Assembly: GCA_022843885.1 (NCBI GenBank)
Contig: JALHMU010000056.1
Coordinates: 1-5,236, forward strand
Source: Candidatus Peribacteraceae bacterium
Lineage (GTDB): Bacteria > Patescibacteriota > Gracilibacteria > Peribacterales > Peribacteraceae
Direction of reading: 5' to 3'
DNA: 5,236 nt
The position numbers and the translations under genes were made by a program. A model generated the notes under the pieces. The model was given only the letters and a program-made list of their open reading frames with translations, had not been told where the DNA came from and ran no database searches. Within the stretch, counting starts at the first letter, position 1. Each line of letters begins with the position of its first letter. Of this stretch, positions 1 to 5,236 are shown one piece after another.

Positions 1-267
1 CGTACCTGCAGCGAATGCCAAAAACTCCGGCAAGACCTGATCAATCGTGCGAGCATCTTTTACGTCTTCATCGGAAATTTTATGAATCTGTTTTGTTTCC
101 CATGGAATATCGCGTTCTGGATTTACATAGGAGATGAACGACTTCGTTTCATCGATGACACCGTTCTCAATGCGTAGCCCTGCAATCTCGATAATTTTGT
201 GACCTTTGCTTGCATCCAATCCCGTCGTCTCGACGTCGAATACGGTGATCGGAGGGAGGAAAGACAT
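1..267 (-). CDS. DnaQ-family 3'-5' exonuclease, N-terminal part (runs off left edge)
   Basis: Reading the minus strand from the ATG at 267 gives 89 residues with no stop before the window edge. Residues 7-17 contain the Exo I motif of DEDD exonucleases (F-D-V-E-T-T-G-L, catalytic Asp11 and Glu13). This is followed by an I-I-E-I-A-G strand and a conserved Q-I-H-K-I-S segment, both typical of the DNA polymerase III epsilon/DnaQ fold. These enzymes remove nucleotides 3'-5' using two metal ions, for proofreading or DNA/RNA trimming. The Exo II and Exo III motifs lie beyond the window, so I cannot tell a true polymerase epsilon subunit from a stand-alone DnaQ-like nuclease or a larger fusion. The start is supported by its closeness to the Exo I motif and by a -10-like box 8 nt upstream. 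No Shine-Dalgarno is present. The gene is divergent from nth. Confidence 0.88.
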   Translation of the reverse strand, partial: MSFLPPITVFDVETTGLDASKGHKIIEIAGLRIENGVIDETKSFISYVNPERDIPWETKQIHKISDEDVKDARTIDQVLPEFLAFAAGT

Positions 268-275
268 GGGCCATG

Positions 276-303
276 AGCGTACCGATCTGCGCGAGCGATT
301 CAA
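276..303 (-). promoter_or_regulatory. Putative leaderless promoter of the DnaQ-family gene
   Basis: On the minus strand, TTGAAT (298-303) and TACGCT (276-281) are separated by 16 nt, and the -10-like box ends 8 nt before the ATG. Transcription from such a box would begin at or next to the start codon, which agrees with the lack of a ribosome binding site. The hexamers are only moderate matches to the sigma-70 consensus, so the call rests on spacing and on the same layout at other genes here. Confidence 0.45.
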
Positions 304-316
304 GACCAGTTTGTTT

Positions 317-328
317 GACGAATTCGTC
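317..328. repeat. 12-bp perfect palindrome in the divergent dnaQ-like/nth promoter region
   Basis: GACGAATTCGTC reads the same on both strands. It lies between the two divergent start codons, just upstream of the nth -10-like box. A dimeric regulator could bind here, but about one such palindrome is expected by chance in a window of this size. Confidence 0.3.
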
Positions 329-349
329 GATCATTTCACCTTGGTTCGC

Positions 350-355
350 TATGCT
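350..355 (+). promoter_or_regulatory. Putative -10 box of nth (leaderless type)
   Basis: TATGCT lies 6 nt before the nth ATG at 362 and no Shine-Dalgarno sequence lies between. No good -35 hexamer is found at the usual distance: the best local match, TTGACG at 315-320, is 29 nt upstream. The spacing matches the other leaderless-looking starts in this window. Confidence 0.4.
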
Positions 356-361
356 TTTCGT

Positions 362-1012
362 ATGCCGAAGATCACAGTTGAACGGGTGATACATGACCTG
401 ACGAAACTCTATCCGGGTGCGAAGTGCACGTTGGATTTTGACACTCCTTTGCAATTGCTCGTCGCAACGATTCTTTCTGCGCAATGTACGGATGCGCGCG
501 TGAATATCGTGACAAAAACGCTCTTCAAAAAATATCACACGCCACAGGATTATCTTTCCGTTCCACTTTCGGAATTGGAGCAGGATATTTTCTCCTGCGG
601 CACATATCGCATGAAAGCACGTGCGATTCGAGAAAGCATGCACAGGATCATCACAGAGTTTCATGGTCAGGTTCCCCGCACAATGGAAGAGATGCTGACG
701 CTTCGCGGTGTCGGACGAAAGACAGCGGCCATCGTTCTCGATTGTTCGTATGGAGTCATCGCAGGGATTCCGGTGGATACGCACGTGACCAGAGTCAGTA
801 AACGATTGGGTCTGACACGGCATACGGAGCAGGCCAAGATTGAGCGGGATTTGATGAAGCAGACGCCAAAAGAAGAGTGGGTCCATCTTTCTCACCTCTT
901 GGTCGCACATGGCCGAATGACGTGTAAAGCGCCCACGCCAAAGTGCGAAGAATGTGTATTTAAAGCCATTTGCCCCAGTTCGAGGGCCCGCAAGAACGTG
1001 CACAATATTTGA
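362..1012 (+). CDS. nth: Endonuclease III, Fe-S DNA glycosylase/AP lyase
   Basis: The 216-residue product is close to the family length (about 211 in E. coli). It excises oxidised pyrimidines and cleaves the resulting abasic site in base-excision repair. L-S-A-Q-x-T-D at residues 38-44 is a family signature. The helix-hairpin-helix L-R-G-V-G-R-K-T (114-121) supplies the catalytic Lys120, and V-D-T-H (138-141) supplies the catalytic Asp139. The four cluster cysteines are at 188, 195, 198 and 204 with the exact C-x6-C-x2-C-x5-C spacing, so a [4Fe-4S] cluster is expected. The reading frame is open back to an ATG at 206, but that extension overlaps the divergent exonuclease gene. I therefore chose ATG 362, which starts where the family starts and sits 6 nt after a -10-like box. 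All key residues are intact. Confidence 0.96.
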   Translation: MPKITVERVIHDLTKLYPGAKCTLDFDTPLQLLVATILSAQCTDARVNIVTKTLFKKYHTPQDYLSVPLSELEQDIFSCGTYRMKARAIRESMHRIITEFHGQVPRTMEEMLTLRGVGRKTAAIVLDCSYGVIAGIPVDTHVTRVSKRLGLTRHTEQAKIERDLMKQTPKEEWVHLSHLLVAHGRMTCKAPTPKCEECVFKAICPSSRARKNVHNI

Positions 1013-1042
1013 CATAGACGAAAAGGTGTTTTCGGCTATACT
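1009..1042 (+). promoter_or_regulatory. Putative promoter of the small lipoprotein gene
   Basis: TATACT at 1037-1042 is a good -10 box. A perfect TTGACA (1009-1014) overlaps the nth stop codon but is 22 nt away. The adjacent TAGACG (1015-1020) is 16 nt away and better placed. Transcription would start near 1049, giving a short pyrimidine-rich 5' leader of about 25 nt without a Shine-Dalgarno sequence. Confidence 0.5.
1019..1034. repeat. Inverted repeat CGAAAA-N4-TTTTCG between -35 and -10
   Basis: A perfect 6-bp inverted repeat with a 4-nt centre (GGTG) lies almost entirely in the spacer of the lipoprotein promoter and just after the nth stop. It could be an operator or a weak A/T-rich hairpin at the end of nth. 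It lacks the G/C stem of a normal terminator, and chance is a real alternative. Confidence 0.3.
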
Positions 1043-1074
1043 GAGCGGGTTCTTATTTCCTACACCATTTTCCC

Positions 1075-1290
1075 ATGTCTAAGAAGATTTTGGTCGCTTT
1101 TGCTGTCCTCGGGCTCACGCTCACGGGTTGCACGACTGACACGACTGGTACGGAAGGCGACAGCAGCTCGTCTGCTATGGAAACTTCGTCCGCAATGATG
1201 GAAGCTTCCTCGTCCTCTGCAGCTGCAGACAGCTCTTCCTCTTCGGAAGCTGCTCTCGACAGCGAAATCGACGTCGAAGCTAGCTACTAA
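1075..1290 (+). CDS. Small serine-rich lipoprotein
   Basis: The 71-residue product has a clear lipoprotein signal peptide: a basic start (S-K-K), a hydrophobic stretch at residues 5-17, and the lipobox L-T-G-C with the lipidated cysteine at position 19. The mature part is only 53 residues. It begins threonine-rich (T-T-D-T-T), then carries four serine runs of two to five residues separated by Ala/Met/Glu, and ends acidic (D-S-E-I-D-V-E). About a third of the mature residues are serine, with no cysteine after the first and no recognisable fold, so it is probably a disordered, surface-anchored peptide. I do not recognise a family and assign no function. The gene lies between its own promoter and an intrinsic terminator, which suggests a separate, possibly abundant transcript. 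No Shine-Dalgarno precedes the ATG. Confidence 0.82.
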   Translation: MSKKILVAFAVLGLTLTGCTTDTTGTEGDSSSSAMETSSAMMEASSSSAAADSSSSSEAALDSEIDVEASY

Positions 1291-1308
1291 TTTTCGACTC
1301 TAACAAAG

Positions 1309-1336
1309 AAGGCCGGCGCTCGCGTCGGCTTTTTTT
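1309..1336 (+). terminator. Intrinsic terminator after the lipoprotein gene
   Basis: A 7-bp G/C-rich stem (GCCGGCG at 1312-1318 with CGTCGGC at 1323-1329, one G-T wobble) closes a CTCG loop and is followed by seven Ts (1330-1336). AAG before the stem can pair with the first Ts. It begins about 20 nt after the lipoprotein stop and separates that gene from thyA. Confidence 0.9.
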
Positions 1337-1369
1337 GTGAAACGAATAAACCTCGAGCGTTCTTCCGTG

Positions 1370-1375
1370 TACAAT
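1370..1375 (+). promoter_or_regulatory. Putative -10 box of thyA-folA (leaderless type)
   Basis: TACAAT, a five-of-six match to TATAAT, ends 7 nt before the thyA ATG at 1383. The expected transcription start is at or beside the A of the ATG, and no Shine-Dalgarno is present. The -35 region is weak: TAAACC at 1347-1352, 17 nt away, is the best I see. It lies just after the upstream terminator, as expected for a new transcription unit. Confidence 0.55.
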
Positions 1376-1382
1376 CGAGTCG

Positions 1383-2177
1383 ATGCAGCAGTATCTCAAC
1401 CTTCTTCAGACAGTTCTGGAAAACGGAACGAAGAAAGATGACCGTACGGGAACGGGCACACTCTCCATGTTCGGGTATCAGATGCGATTCAATCTGCAGG
1501 AAGGATTCCCGCTTTTGACGACGAAGAAGCTGCACACACGTTCGATCTTTCATGAACTGCTGTGGTTCTTGAAGGGCGATACGAATATCAAGTACCTGCA
1601 CGACAACAATGTCACGATCTGGGATGAATGGGCTGACAAGAATGGCAACCTTGGACCGGTATACGGGTATCAGTGGCGTTCCTGGCCAGGTCCCGATGGA
1701 AAGAGTTACGACCAGATCACAGCGCTCATCAATCAGATCAAAAAGAATCCGAATTCACGTCGCTTGATTGTGTCAGCTTGGAATGTGCCGTTCATCGAAG
1801 AGATGGCACTGCCACCATGCCACACGATGTTTCAGTTCTATGTCGCTGACGGAAAACTGTCCTGTCAGCTGTATCAGCGAAGTGCAGATATCTTCCTTGG
1901 TGTGCCGTTCAATATTGCTTCGTACGCGTTGCTCACACATATGATCGCGCAGGCCTGTGATCTCGACGTCGGTGACTTTGTCCACACGCTCGGTGATGCG
2001 CATTTGTATCTGAATCATTTGGATCAAGCCAAAGAACAGCTGACGCGCACACCACGACCATTGCCGAAACTCATTCTCAATCCTGCAAAGAAAGATATTT
2101 TCGATTTCACATTCGAAGATATTCAAATCGTGAATTACGATCCGCATCCAAGTATCAAAGCCCCCATCGCCGTATGA
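1383..2177 (+). CDS. thyA: Thymidylate synthase
   Basis: The product has 264 residues, the same length as E. coli ThyA, and aligns with it end to end by eye. It methylates dUMP to dTMP using 5,10-methylene-tetrahydrofolate and releases dihydrofolate. Visible signatures are the phosphate-binding Arg21 in D-D-R-T-G-T-G, W-F-L-K-G-D-T-N, the active-site loop P-P-C-H with catalytic Cys146, and the long conserved block Q-L-Y-Q-R-S-A-D followed by G-V-P-F-N-I-A-S-Y. The D-P-H-P-x-I-K-A-P end is also conserved. The start is fixed by the N-terminal match and by a -10-like box 7 nt upstream. The stop overlaps the folA start (ATGA at 2174-2177), so the two are almost certainly cotranscribed and translationally coupled. 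They form a metabolic pair because DHFR recycles the dihydrofolate made here. No residue of importance is missing. Confidence 0.98.
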   Translation: MQQYLNLLQTVLENGTKKDDRTGTGTLSMFGYQMRFNLQEGFPLLTTKKLHTRSIFHELLWFLKGDTNIKYLHDNNVTIWDEWADKNGNLGPVYGYQWRSWPGPDGKSYDQITALINQIKKNPNSRRLIVSAWNVPFIEEMALPPCHTMFQFYVADGKLSCQLYQRSADIFLGVPFNIASYALLTHMIAQACDLDVGDFVHTLGDAHLYLNHLDQAKEQLTRTPRPLPKLILNPAKKDIFDFTFEDIQIVNYDPHPSIKAPIAV

Positions 2178-2425
2178 TTATCAGCCTCGTTGTTGCAGCG
2201 GCAGAGAATAACGTCATCGGACGCACGGGTGATATTCCGTGGAAACTTCCAACGGATTTGAGACACTTTAAAGATGTCACGATGAACAAGCCCATCATCA
2301 TGGGACGCAAAACATTTGAATCCATCGGACGACCACTGCCAGGTCGAAAGAACATCGTCGTGAGTCGCAGAAAAGATTTGAATTACGAAGGAATCGAGGT
2401 CGTTGAATCTTTGAAGCCGCAATGA
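2174..2425 (+). CDS. folA: DHFR N-terminal fragment (as read in the given sequence)
   Basis: This 83-residue ORF carries the catalytic Asp28 and the adenosine-binding part of DHFR. It ends in an out-of-family tail (K-P-Q) after E-V-V-E-S-L. Its ATG overlaps the thyA stop. Alone it lacks the I-G-G-G cofactor loop and the C-terminal strands, so it should not be active by itself. The break falls near the hinge that closes the adenosine-binding subdomain (about residue 88 in E. coli DHFR). Confidence 0.6.
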   Translation: MIISLVVAAAENNVIGRTGDIPWKLPTDLRHFKDVTMNKPIIMGRKTFESIGRPLPGRKNIVVSRRKDLNYEGIEVVESLKPQ

Positions 2426-2670
2426 AGTTAGCCGAGAAGGAAAAGACGCCGGAGATCTGCATCATTGGTGGCGGAGAGATCTACCGCCAAGCGCTGCCAC
2501 ATGCCAATACTCTGCATCTCACACGTGTGCATGCCGTGATCGAAGGTGATGTCTATTTCCCGGAAATTTCTGAAGAAGAATGGGAATTACTTTCGACGGA
2601 AGAACACAAAAAAGATGCCGACAATGAGTATGACTACACGTTCCTGACGTACCAGCGCCGACCGCTTTAA
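2422..2670 (+). CDS. folA: DHFR C-terminal fragment (as read in the given sequence)
   Basis: This 82-residue ORF could start at ATG 2422, overlapping the upstream stop as ATGA. However, the codon also corresponds to an internal Met of the joined protein, so it is probably not a natural start. It holds I-I-G-G-G-E-I-Y, L-T-R-V-H and the F-L-T-Y-Q-R end of DHFR. Its TAA overlaps the stop of the convergent aguA. Confidence 0.5.
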   Translation: MKLAEKEKTPEICIIGGGEIYRQALPHANTLHLTRVHAVIEGDVYFPEISEEEWELLSTEEHKKDADNEYDYTFLTYQRRPL

Positions 2671-3707
2671 GCAGGCATCTGCTGCGTAATGCAGTGGAAT
2701 GCACCGAGTCCGAAGACGAGTTCGCGTGTATCGATTTGGACAATCTTTCGGCTTGGGAAACACAGCTGTAGTACAGCTGCAGCTTTGTCATCGTTCGGGT
2801 CATTGAAACCTGGCATCAGTACGACTTCATTTGCGACGTAGAAGTTGGCGTATGTTGCTGGAAGGCGCATGTCTTCGCGGCGAATCTCGGCTGGCATCGG
2901 GAGTTCATGAATCTTCAACAGTTCGCCGGTTTCATTTTTCATCGTGCGCAAACGTGCGAGGTTCTCCTGGAGAATCGTATAGTTTGCATCAGCTTCATTC
3001 TCTTCGACGATCGTCACCACACTGTTTGGACTGACGAATTGTGTGAGGTCATCCACGTGACCGTTCGTATCATCACCTTCGATACCATCGTTGAGCCACA
3101 AGATGTTCGAGACACCCAGGTTATCTTTCAAATGCTGTTCAATCGTTTCTTTATTCATCGTAGGATTACGATTTGGATGCAGCAGGCAGGCCTCGGTTGT
3201 GAGCAATGATCCGGTGCCATTCACGCTGATAGAACCGCCTTCCAGTACCATCGGCACTTTAATGAGGTGCAGTCCTGTTTCTTTTGCGACAAAACTTGGG
3301 ACCTCATCATCCAAATGATGATCCCATTTACCGCCCCACGCGTTGTACTGCCATTCGGTCAGAATACGTTCACCCGTTGCATCGTTCTTCACGAGGATCG
3401 GTCCGTGATCACGTGCCCAGGAAAAGTTATTCGGAATGCGATGCAAGAAAACGCGATCGCCCTGCACGCCCGCTTTCTTCATTTCCAATTGAGCATTCTC
3501 TTCGGTCGCATCGTCATGGATTGCAAGATGCACATCTTCACCGGTCTCCAATGCTTTCACCATCTGCGCCCAGATTTGCGGAATACCTTCGAAAATTCCC
3601 GGCCAGTGATCATCGTCATGCGGCCATGTCAGCCATGTTGCCTCGTGCGGTTCCCATTCTGCCGGCATGCGAAAGCCCTGAGCGGCCAACGTTTTCGTTC
3701 TAGACAT
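2667..3707 (-). CDS. aguA: Agmatine deiminase
   Basis: The 346-residue product belongs to the agmatine deiminase/Porphyromonas-type peptidylarginine deiminase family. It hydrolyses agmatine to N-carbamoylputrescine and ammonia in the cytoplasm. Family marks in order: M-P-A-E-W-E-P-H-E-A-T-W (14-25), W-A-R-D-H-G-P (97-103), L-E-G-G-S-I (155-160), G-D-D-T-N-G-H-V-D-D with His217, and the C-terminal H-C-I-T-Q-Q with nucleophile Cys339. The glycine stretch before the Cys reads G-L-G-A-F, where many relatives have G-G-G-N-I. The frame stays open to an ATG at 3761, but I chose ATG 3707 because family members start a dozen or so residues before the R-M-P-A-E-W motif and because it overlaps the aguB stop by 8 nt. 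The pair is an operon (aguB first). At its 3' end the stop overlaps the folA stop. Confidence 0.95.
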   Translation of the reverse strand: MSRTKTLAAQGFRMPAEWEPHEATWLTWPHDDDHWPGIFEGIPQIWAQMVKALETGEDVHLAIHDDATEENAQLEMKKAGVQGDRVFLHRIPNNFSWARDHGPILVKNDATGERILTEWQYNAWGGKWDHHLDDEVPSFVAKETGLHLIKVPMVLEGGSISVNGTGSLLTTEACLLHPNRNPTMNKETIEQHLKDNLGVSNILWLNDGIEGDDTNGHVDDLTQFVSPNSVVTIVEENEADANYTILQENLARLRTMKNETGELLKIHELPMPAEIRREDMRLPATYANFYVANEVVLMPGFNDPNDDKAAAVLQLCFPSRKIVQIDTRELVFGLGAFHCITQQMPA

Positions 3708-4560
3708 CGGTGAGTGGCTTGTACGTCTCTGGACGGCGATTGCGCAAGAATCCCCATGCATCTTGCAGCGGTTTCACGCGCGCAAGATCGACGGTCTGAA
3801 GTAAAATGTCTTCTTTATCATCCGTAATCGCGAGGACTTCACTGGCGGGTCCCGCAATGAATGAACCACCCCAGAAGTTGATAGATCCTTCTTTGCCGAC
3901 ACGGTTGATAGCTGCGACGAACACGTTGTTGCTGGCCGCATGTCCGAGCTGTGCGTTGCGCCACATCTGTTCCCAGTCACCTGTGATGTTCTCTTCGACA
4001 TCGGCGTCGATCACACCGATGGCTGTTGGGTAGAAGATCAGCTCCGCGCCTTGGAGCGTTGCGATACGAGCAGCTTCCGGGAACCACTGATCAAAACAGA
4101 TCAACACACAGATTTTTCCAAACTTCGTATCCACAACCTTGATCCCTGTATCGCCGGGTTCAAAGTAGTGTTGTTCGTGATACAAATTGTCTTCCGGAAT
4201 GTGCGTTTTTCGATACGCCGTCAGAAGTGTTCCATCAGGTCCGAAAATCGGTGCGGTGTTATAGAATTTGCCGTCAGCTTTCTCAAAAATCGATCCACCA
4301 ACGAGCACGATGCCATTCTTCTTTGCGGCTTCAGAGAGCGCTGCGATAGTTGGCCCTGGAATTGGCTCAGTTTCTTCAAACGCTTTCTTGTCATCTTTCT
4401 TCTGGCAGAAGTACTGACTCAAAAAAAGTTCCGGCAAAGCCACGATGTCTGCACCCTTTTTTGCAGCCTCGTCGATCTTCTCCAGCGCACGCTTCAAGTT
4501 GTCTTCTTTCGATGCGGTGGAGTGCATCTGGATCAAGCCGATTGTGACGTCGCGTTTCAT
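3700..4560 (-). CDS. aguB: N-carbamoylputrescine amidase
   Basis: The 286-residue product is a nitrilase-superfamily amidohydrolase. The Glu-Lys-Cys triad is visible as Glu44 (A-L-P-E-L-F), Lys118 (Y-R-K-T-H-I-P) and Cys155 (L-I-C-F-D-Q-W-F-P-E). The C-F-D-Q-W-F-P-E wording, the H-Y-F-E-P-G-D segment before it and W-G-G-S-F-I later are characteristic of N-carbamoylputrescine amidases, which release putrescine, CO2 and ammonia. The start at 4560 gives the usual length (about 290) and lies 8 nt after a -10-like box, without a Shine-Dalgarno. The stop overlaps the aguA start by 8 nt (ATGTCTAG), so the two enzymes of the agmatine-to-putrescine route are made together. The neighbouring divergent polyamine-synthase gene supports a biosynthetic role rather than energy-yielding agmatine breakdown. 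No carbamate kinase or putrescine carbamoyltransferase is seen here. Confidence 0.95.
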   Translation of the reverse strand: MKRDVTIGLIQMHSTASKEDNLKRALEKIDEAAKKGADIVALPELFLSQYFCQKKDDKKAFEETEPIPGPTIAALSEAAKKNGIVLVGGSIFEKADGKFYNTAPIFGPDGTLLTAYRKTHIPEDNLYHEQHYFEPGDTGIKVVDTKFGKICVLICFDQWFPEAARIATLQGAELIFYPTAIGVIDADVEENITGDWEQMWRNAQLGHAASNNVFVAAINRVGKEGSINFWGGSFIAGPASEVLAITDDKEDILLQTVDLARVKPLQDAWGFLRNRRPETYKPLTDV

Positions 4561-4568
4561 CGCCGAAC

Positions 4569-4597
4569 ACCGTAACGTTTGTCACTTCTAAACACAA
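4569..4597 (-). promoter_or_regulatory. Putative leaderless promoter of aguB-aguA
   Basis: On the minus strand, TTGTGT (4592-4597) and TACGGT (4569-4574) are 17 nt apart, and the -10-like box ends 8 nt before the aguB ATG. Each hexamer matches the consensus at only about half its positions. The spacing is exact, and the layout matches the exonuclease gene and thyA. Confidence 0.4.
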
Positions 4598-4621
4598 GAT
4601 TTGTCGGCACAGTTTTCGTTG

Positions 4622-4649
4622 TTGCAATGGCGTCTTACATGCGTATCAT
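4622..4649 (+). promoter_or_regulatory. Putative promoter of the deoxyhypusine-synthase-family gene
   Basis: TTGCAA (4622-4627) and TATCAT (4644-4649, five of six consensus bases) are 16 nt apart. Transcription would start near 4656, leaving a leader of about 19 nt before ATG 4675, with no Shine-Dalgarno. In-frame ATGs at 4627 and 4639 lie inside this promoter, which argues against them as starts. Confidence 0.45.
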
Positions 4650-4674
4650 TGCACTCGTTTTCCACACACTTTCT

Positions 4675-5236
<562 letters not shown>

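Larger units (their letters stand above)
2174..2670 (+). pseudogene. folA: Dihydrofolate reductase, split by a one-base frameshift
   Basis: Two overlapping ORFs together encode a complete DHFR (165 residues once one base is restored; the family is usually about 160). It reduces dihydrofolate to tetrahydrofolate with NADPH. The first frame has the substrate-site segment I-P-W-K-L-P-T-D-L with Asp28 (E. coli Asp27) and the cofactor-binding M-G-R-K-T-F-E-S-I-G-R-P-L-P-G-R. The second frame has I-I-G-G-G-E-I-Y and G-D-V-Y-F-P. The first frame stops at TGA 2423-2425. The missing base lies between about 2407 and 2416: adding T to the TTT at 2410-2412, or G after 2416, joins the frames into a normal DHFR helix (S-[FL]-[EK]-A-A-M-K-L-A). 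No strong slippery heptamer is present. It may be a real mutation, a sequencing error, or a functional two-part gene, since the second ORF starts with an ATGA overlap. Confidence 0.88.

Noticed and set aside
206..361. In-frame upstream extension of nth (52 extra residues, ATG 206)
   Set aside because: It runs antisense over the start of the exonuclease gene, has no family match, and ATG 362 gives the normal endonuclease III N-terminus.
167..1015. Long minus-strand ORF opposite nth (282 codons)
   Set aside because: Its translation has no recognisable motif or plausible composition, and the plus strand encodes a fully conserved enzyme; it is a shadow frame.
230..1277. TCGACGTCGA palindrome at 230-239 and 1268-1277
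   Set aside because: Both copies are in coding sequence, and several 10-bp palindromes are expected by chance.
2401..2425. Programmed -1 ribosomal frameshift in folA
   Set aside because: The junction has no X-XXY-YYZ slippery heptamer where re-pairing would work and no evident downstream stimulatory hairpin; a simple indel explains it better.
2669..2684. Small hairpin AGCAG-N4-CTGCT at the folA/aguA junction as a terminator
   Set aside because: The stem is only about 5 bp, it lies in aguA coding sequence and no T-run follows on either strand.
2763..2780. CAGCTG-TAGTA-CAGCTG repeat
   Set aside because: It falls inside aguA coding sequence and reflects Ala/Val/Leu codons; there is no sign of regulatory use.
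3267..3713. Plus-strand ORFs opposite aguA and aguB
   Set aside because: They are shadows of strongly conserved minus-strand genes and show no domain signature.
3708..3761. Longer start for aguA at 3761
   Set aside because: The 18 extra residues lie inside the aguB coding end and have no match to agmatine deiminase N-termini, while ATG 3707 overlaps the aguB stop in typical operon style.

Overview
This is a compact bacterial window with roughly balanced base composition (about half G+C by eye, not computed). It carries housekeeping and biosynthesis genes packed tightly on both strands, using the standard code (TGA and TAA both serve as stops). No rRNA, tRNA, mobile element or CRISPR array is visible. 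Proteins are of ordinary bacterial type. No start codon has a convincing Shine-Dalgarno sequence, and four of the transcription-unit first genes have a TAnnnT -10-like hexamer only 6 to 8 nt before the ATG, so leaderless mRNAs look common here. That habit, the small serine-rich lipoprotein and the compactness would fit a candidate-phylum (Patescibacteria/Peregrinibacteria-like) genome, but this placement is a low-confidence guess.

Left part (1-1012): the start of a DnaQ-type 3'-5' exonuclease gene runs off the left edge on the minus strand. It is divergent from nth (endonuclease III, complete, with its Fe-S cluster ligands) on the plus strand, and the 94-bp divergent region holds both promoters and a 12-bp palindrome. 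Both products act on DNA (proofreading/degradation and base-excision repair).

Middle (1013-2670): a small serine-rich lipoprotein gene with its own promoter is closed by a clear intrinsic terminator (about 1309-1336). A leaderless-type promoter follows and drives thyA and folA, which overlap by ATGA. Thymidylate synthase oxidises methylene-tetrahydrofolate to dihydrofolate, and DHFR recycles it, so the pair is a functional unit. folA is interrupted: one base is missing near 2407-2416, splitting it into two overlapping ORFs that together match a full 165-residue DHFR.

Right part (2667-5236): aguB and aguA form a minus-strand operon (8-nt overlap) converting agmatine to N-carbamoylputrescine and on to putrescine. 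aguA converges on folA so tightly that the stop codons overlap. Divergent from aguB, a deoxyhypusine-synthase-family gene runs off the right edge. Bacteria lack eIF5A, so together with the putrescine-forming genes this enzyme most likely makes a polyamine (homospermidine or a related product). The right part is thus a polyamine-synthesis cluster arranged around one divergent promoter region.
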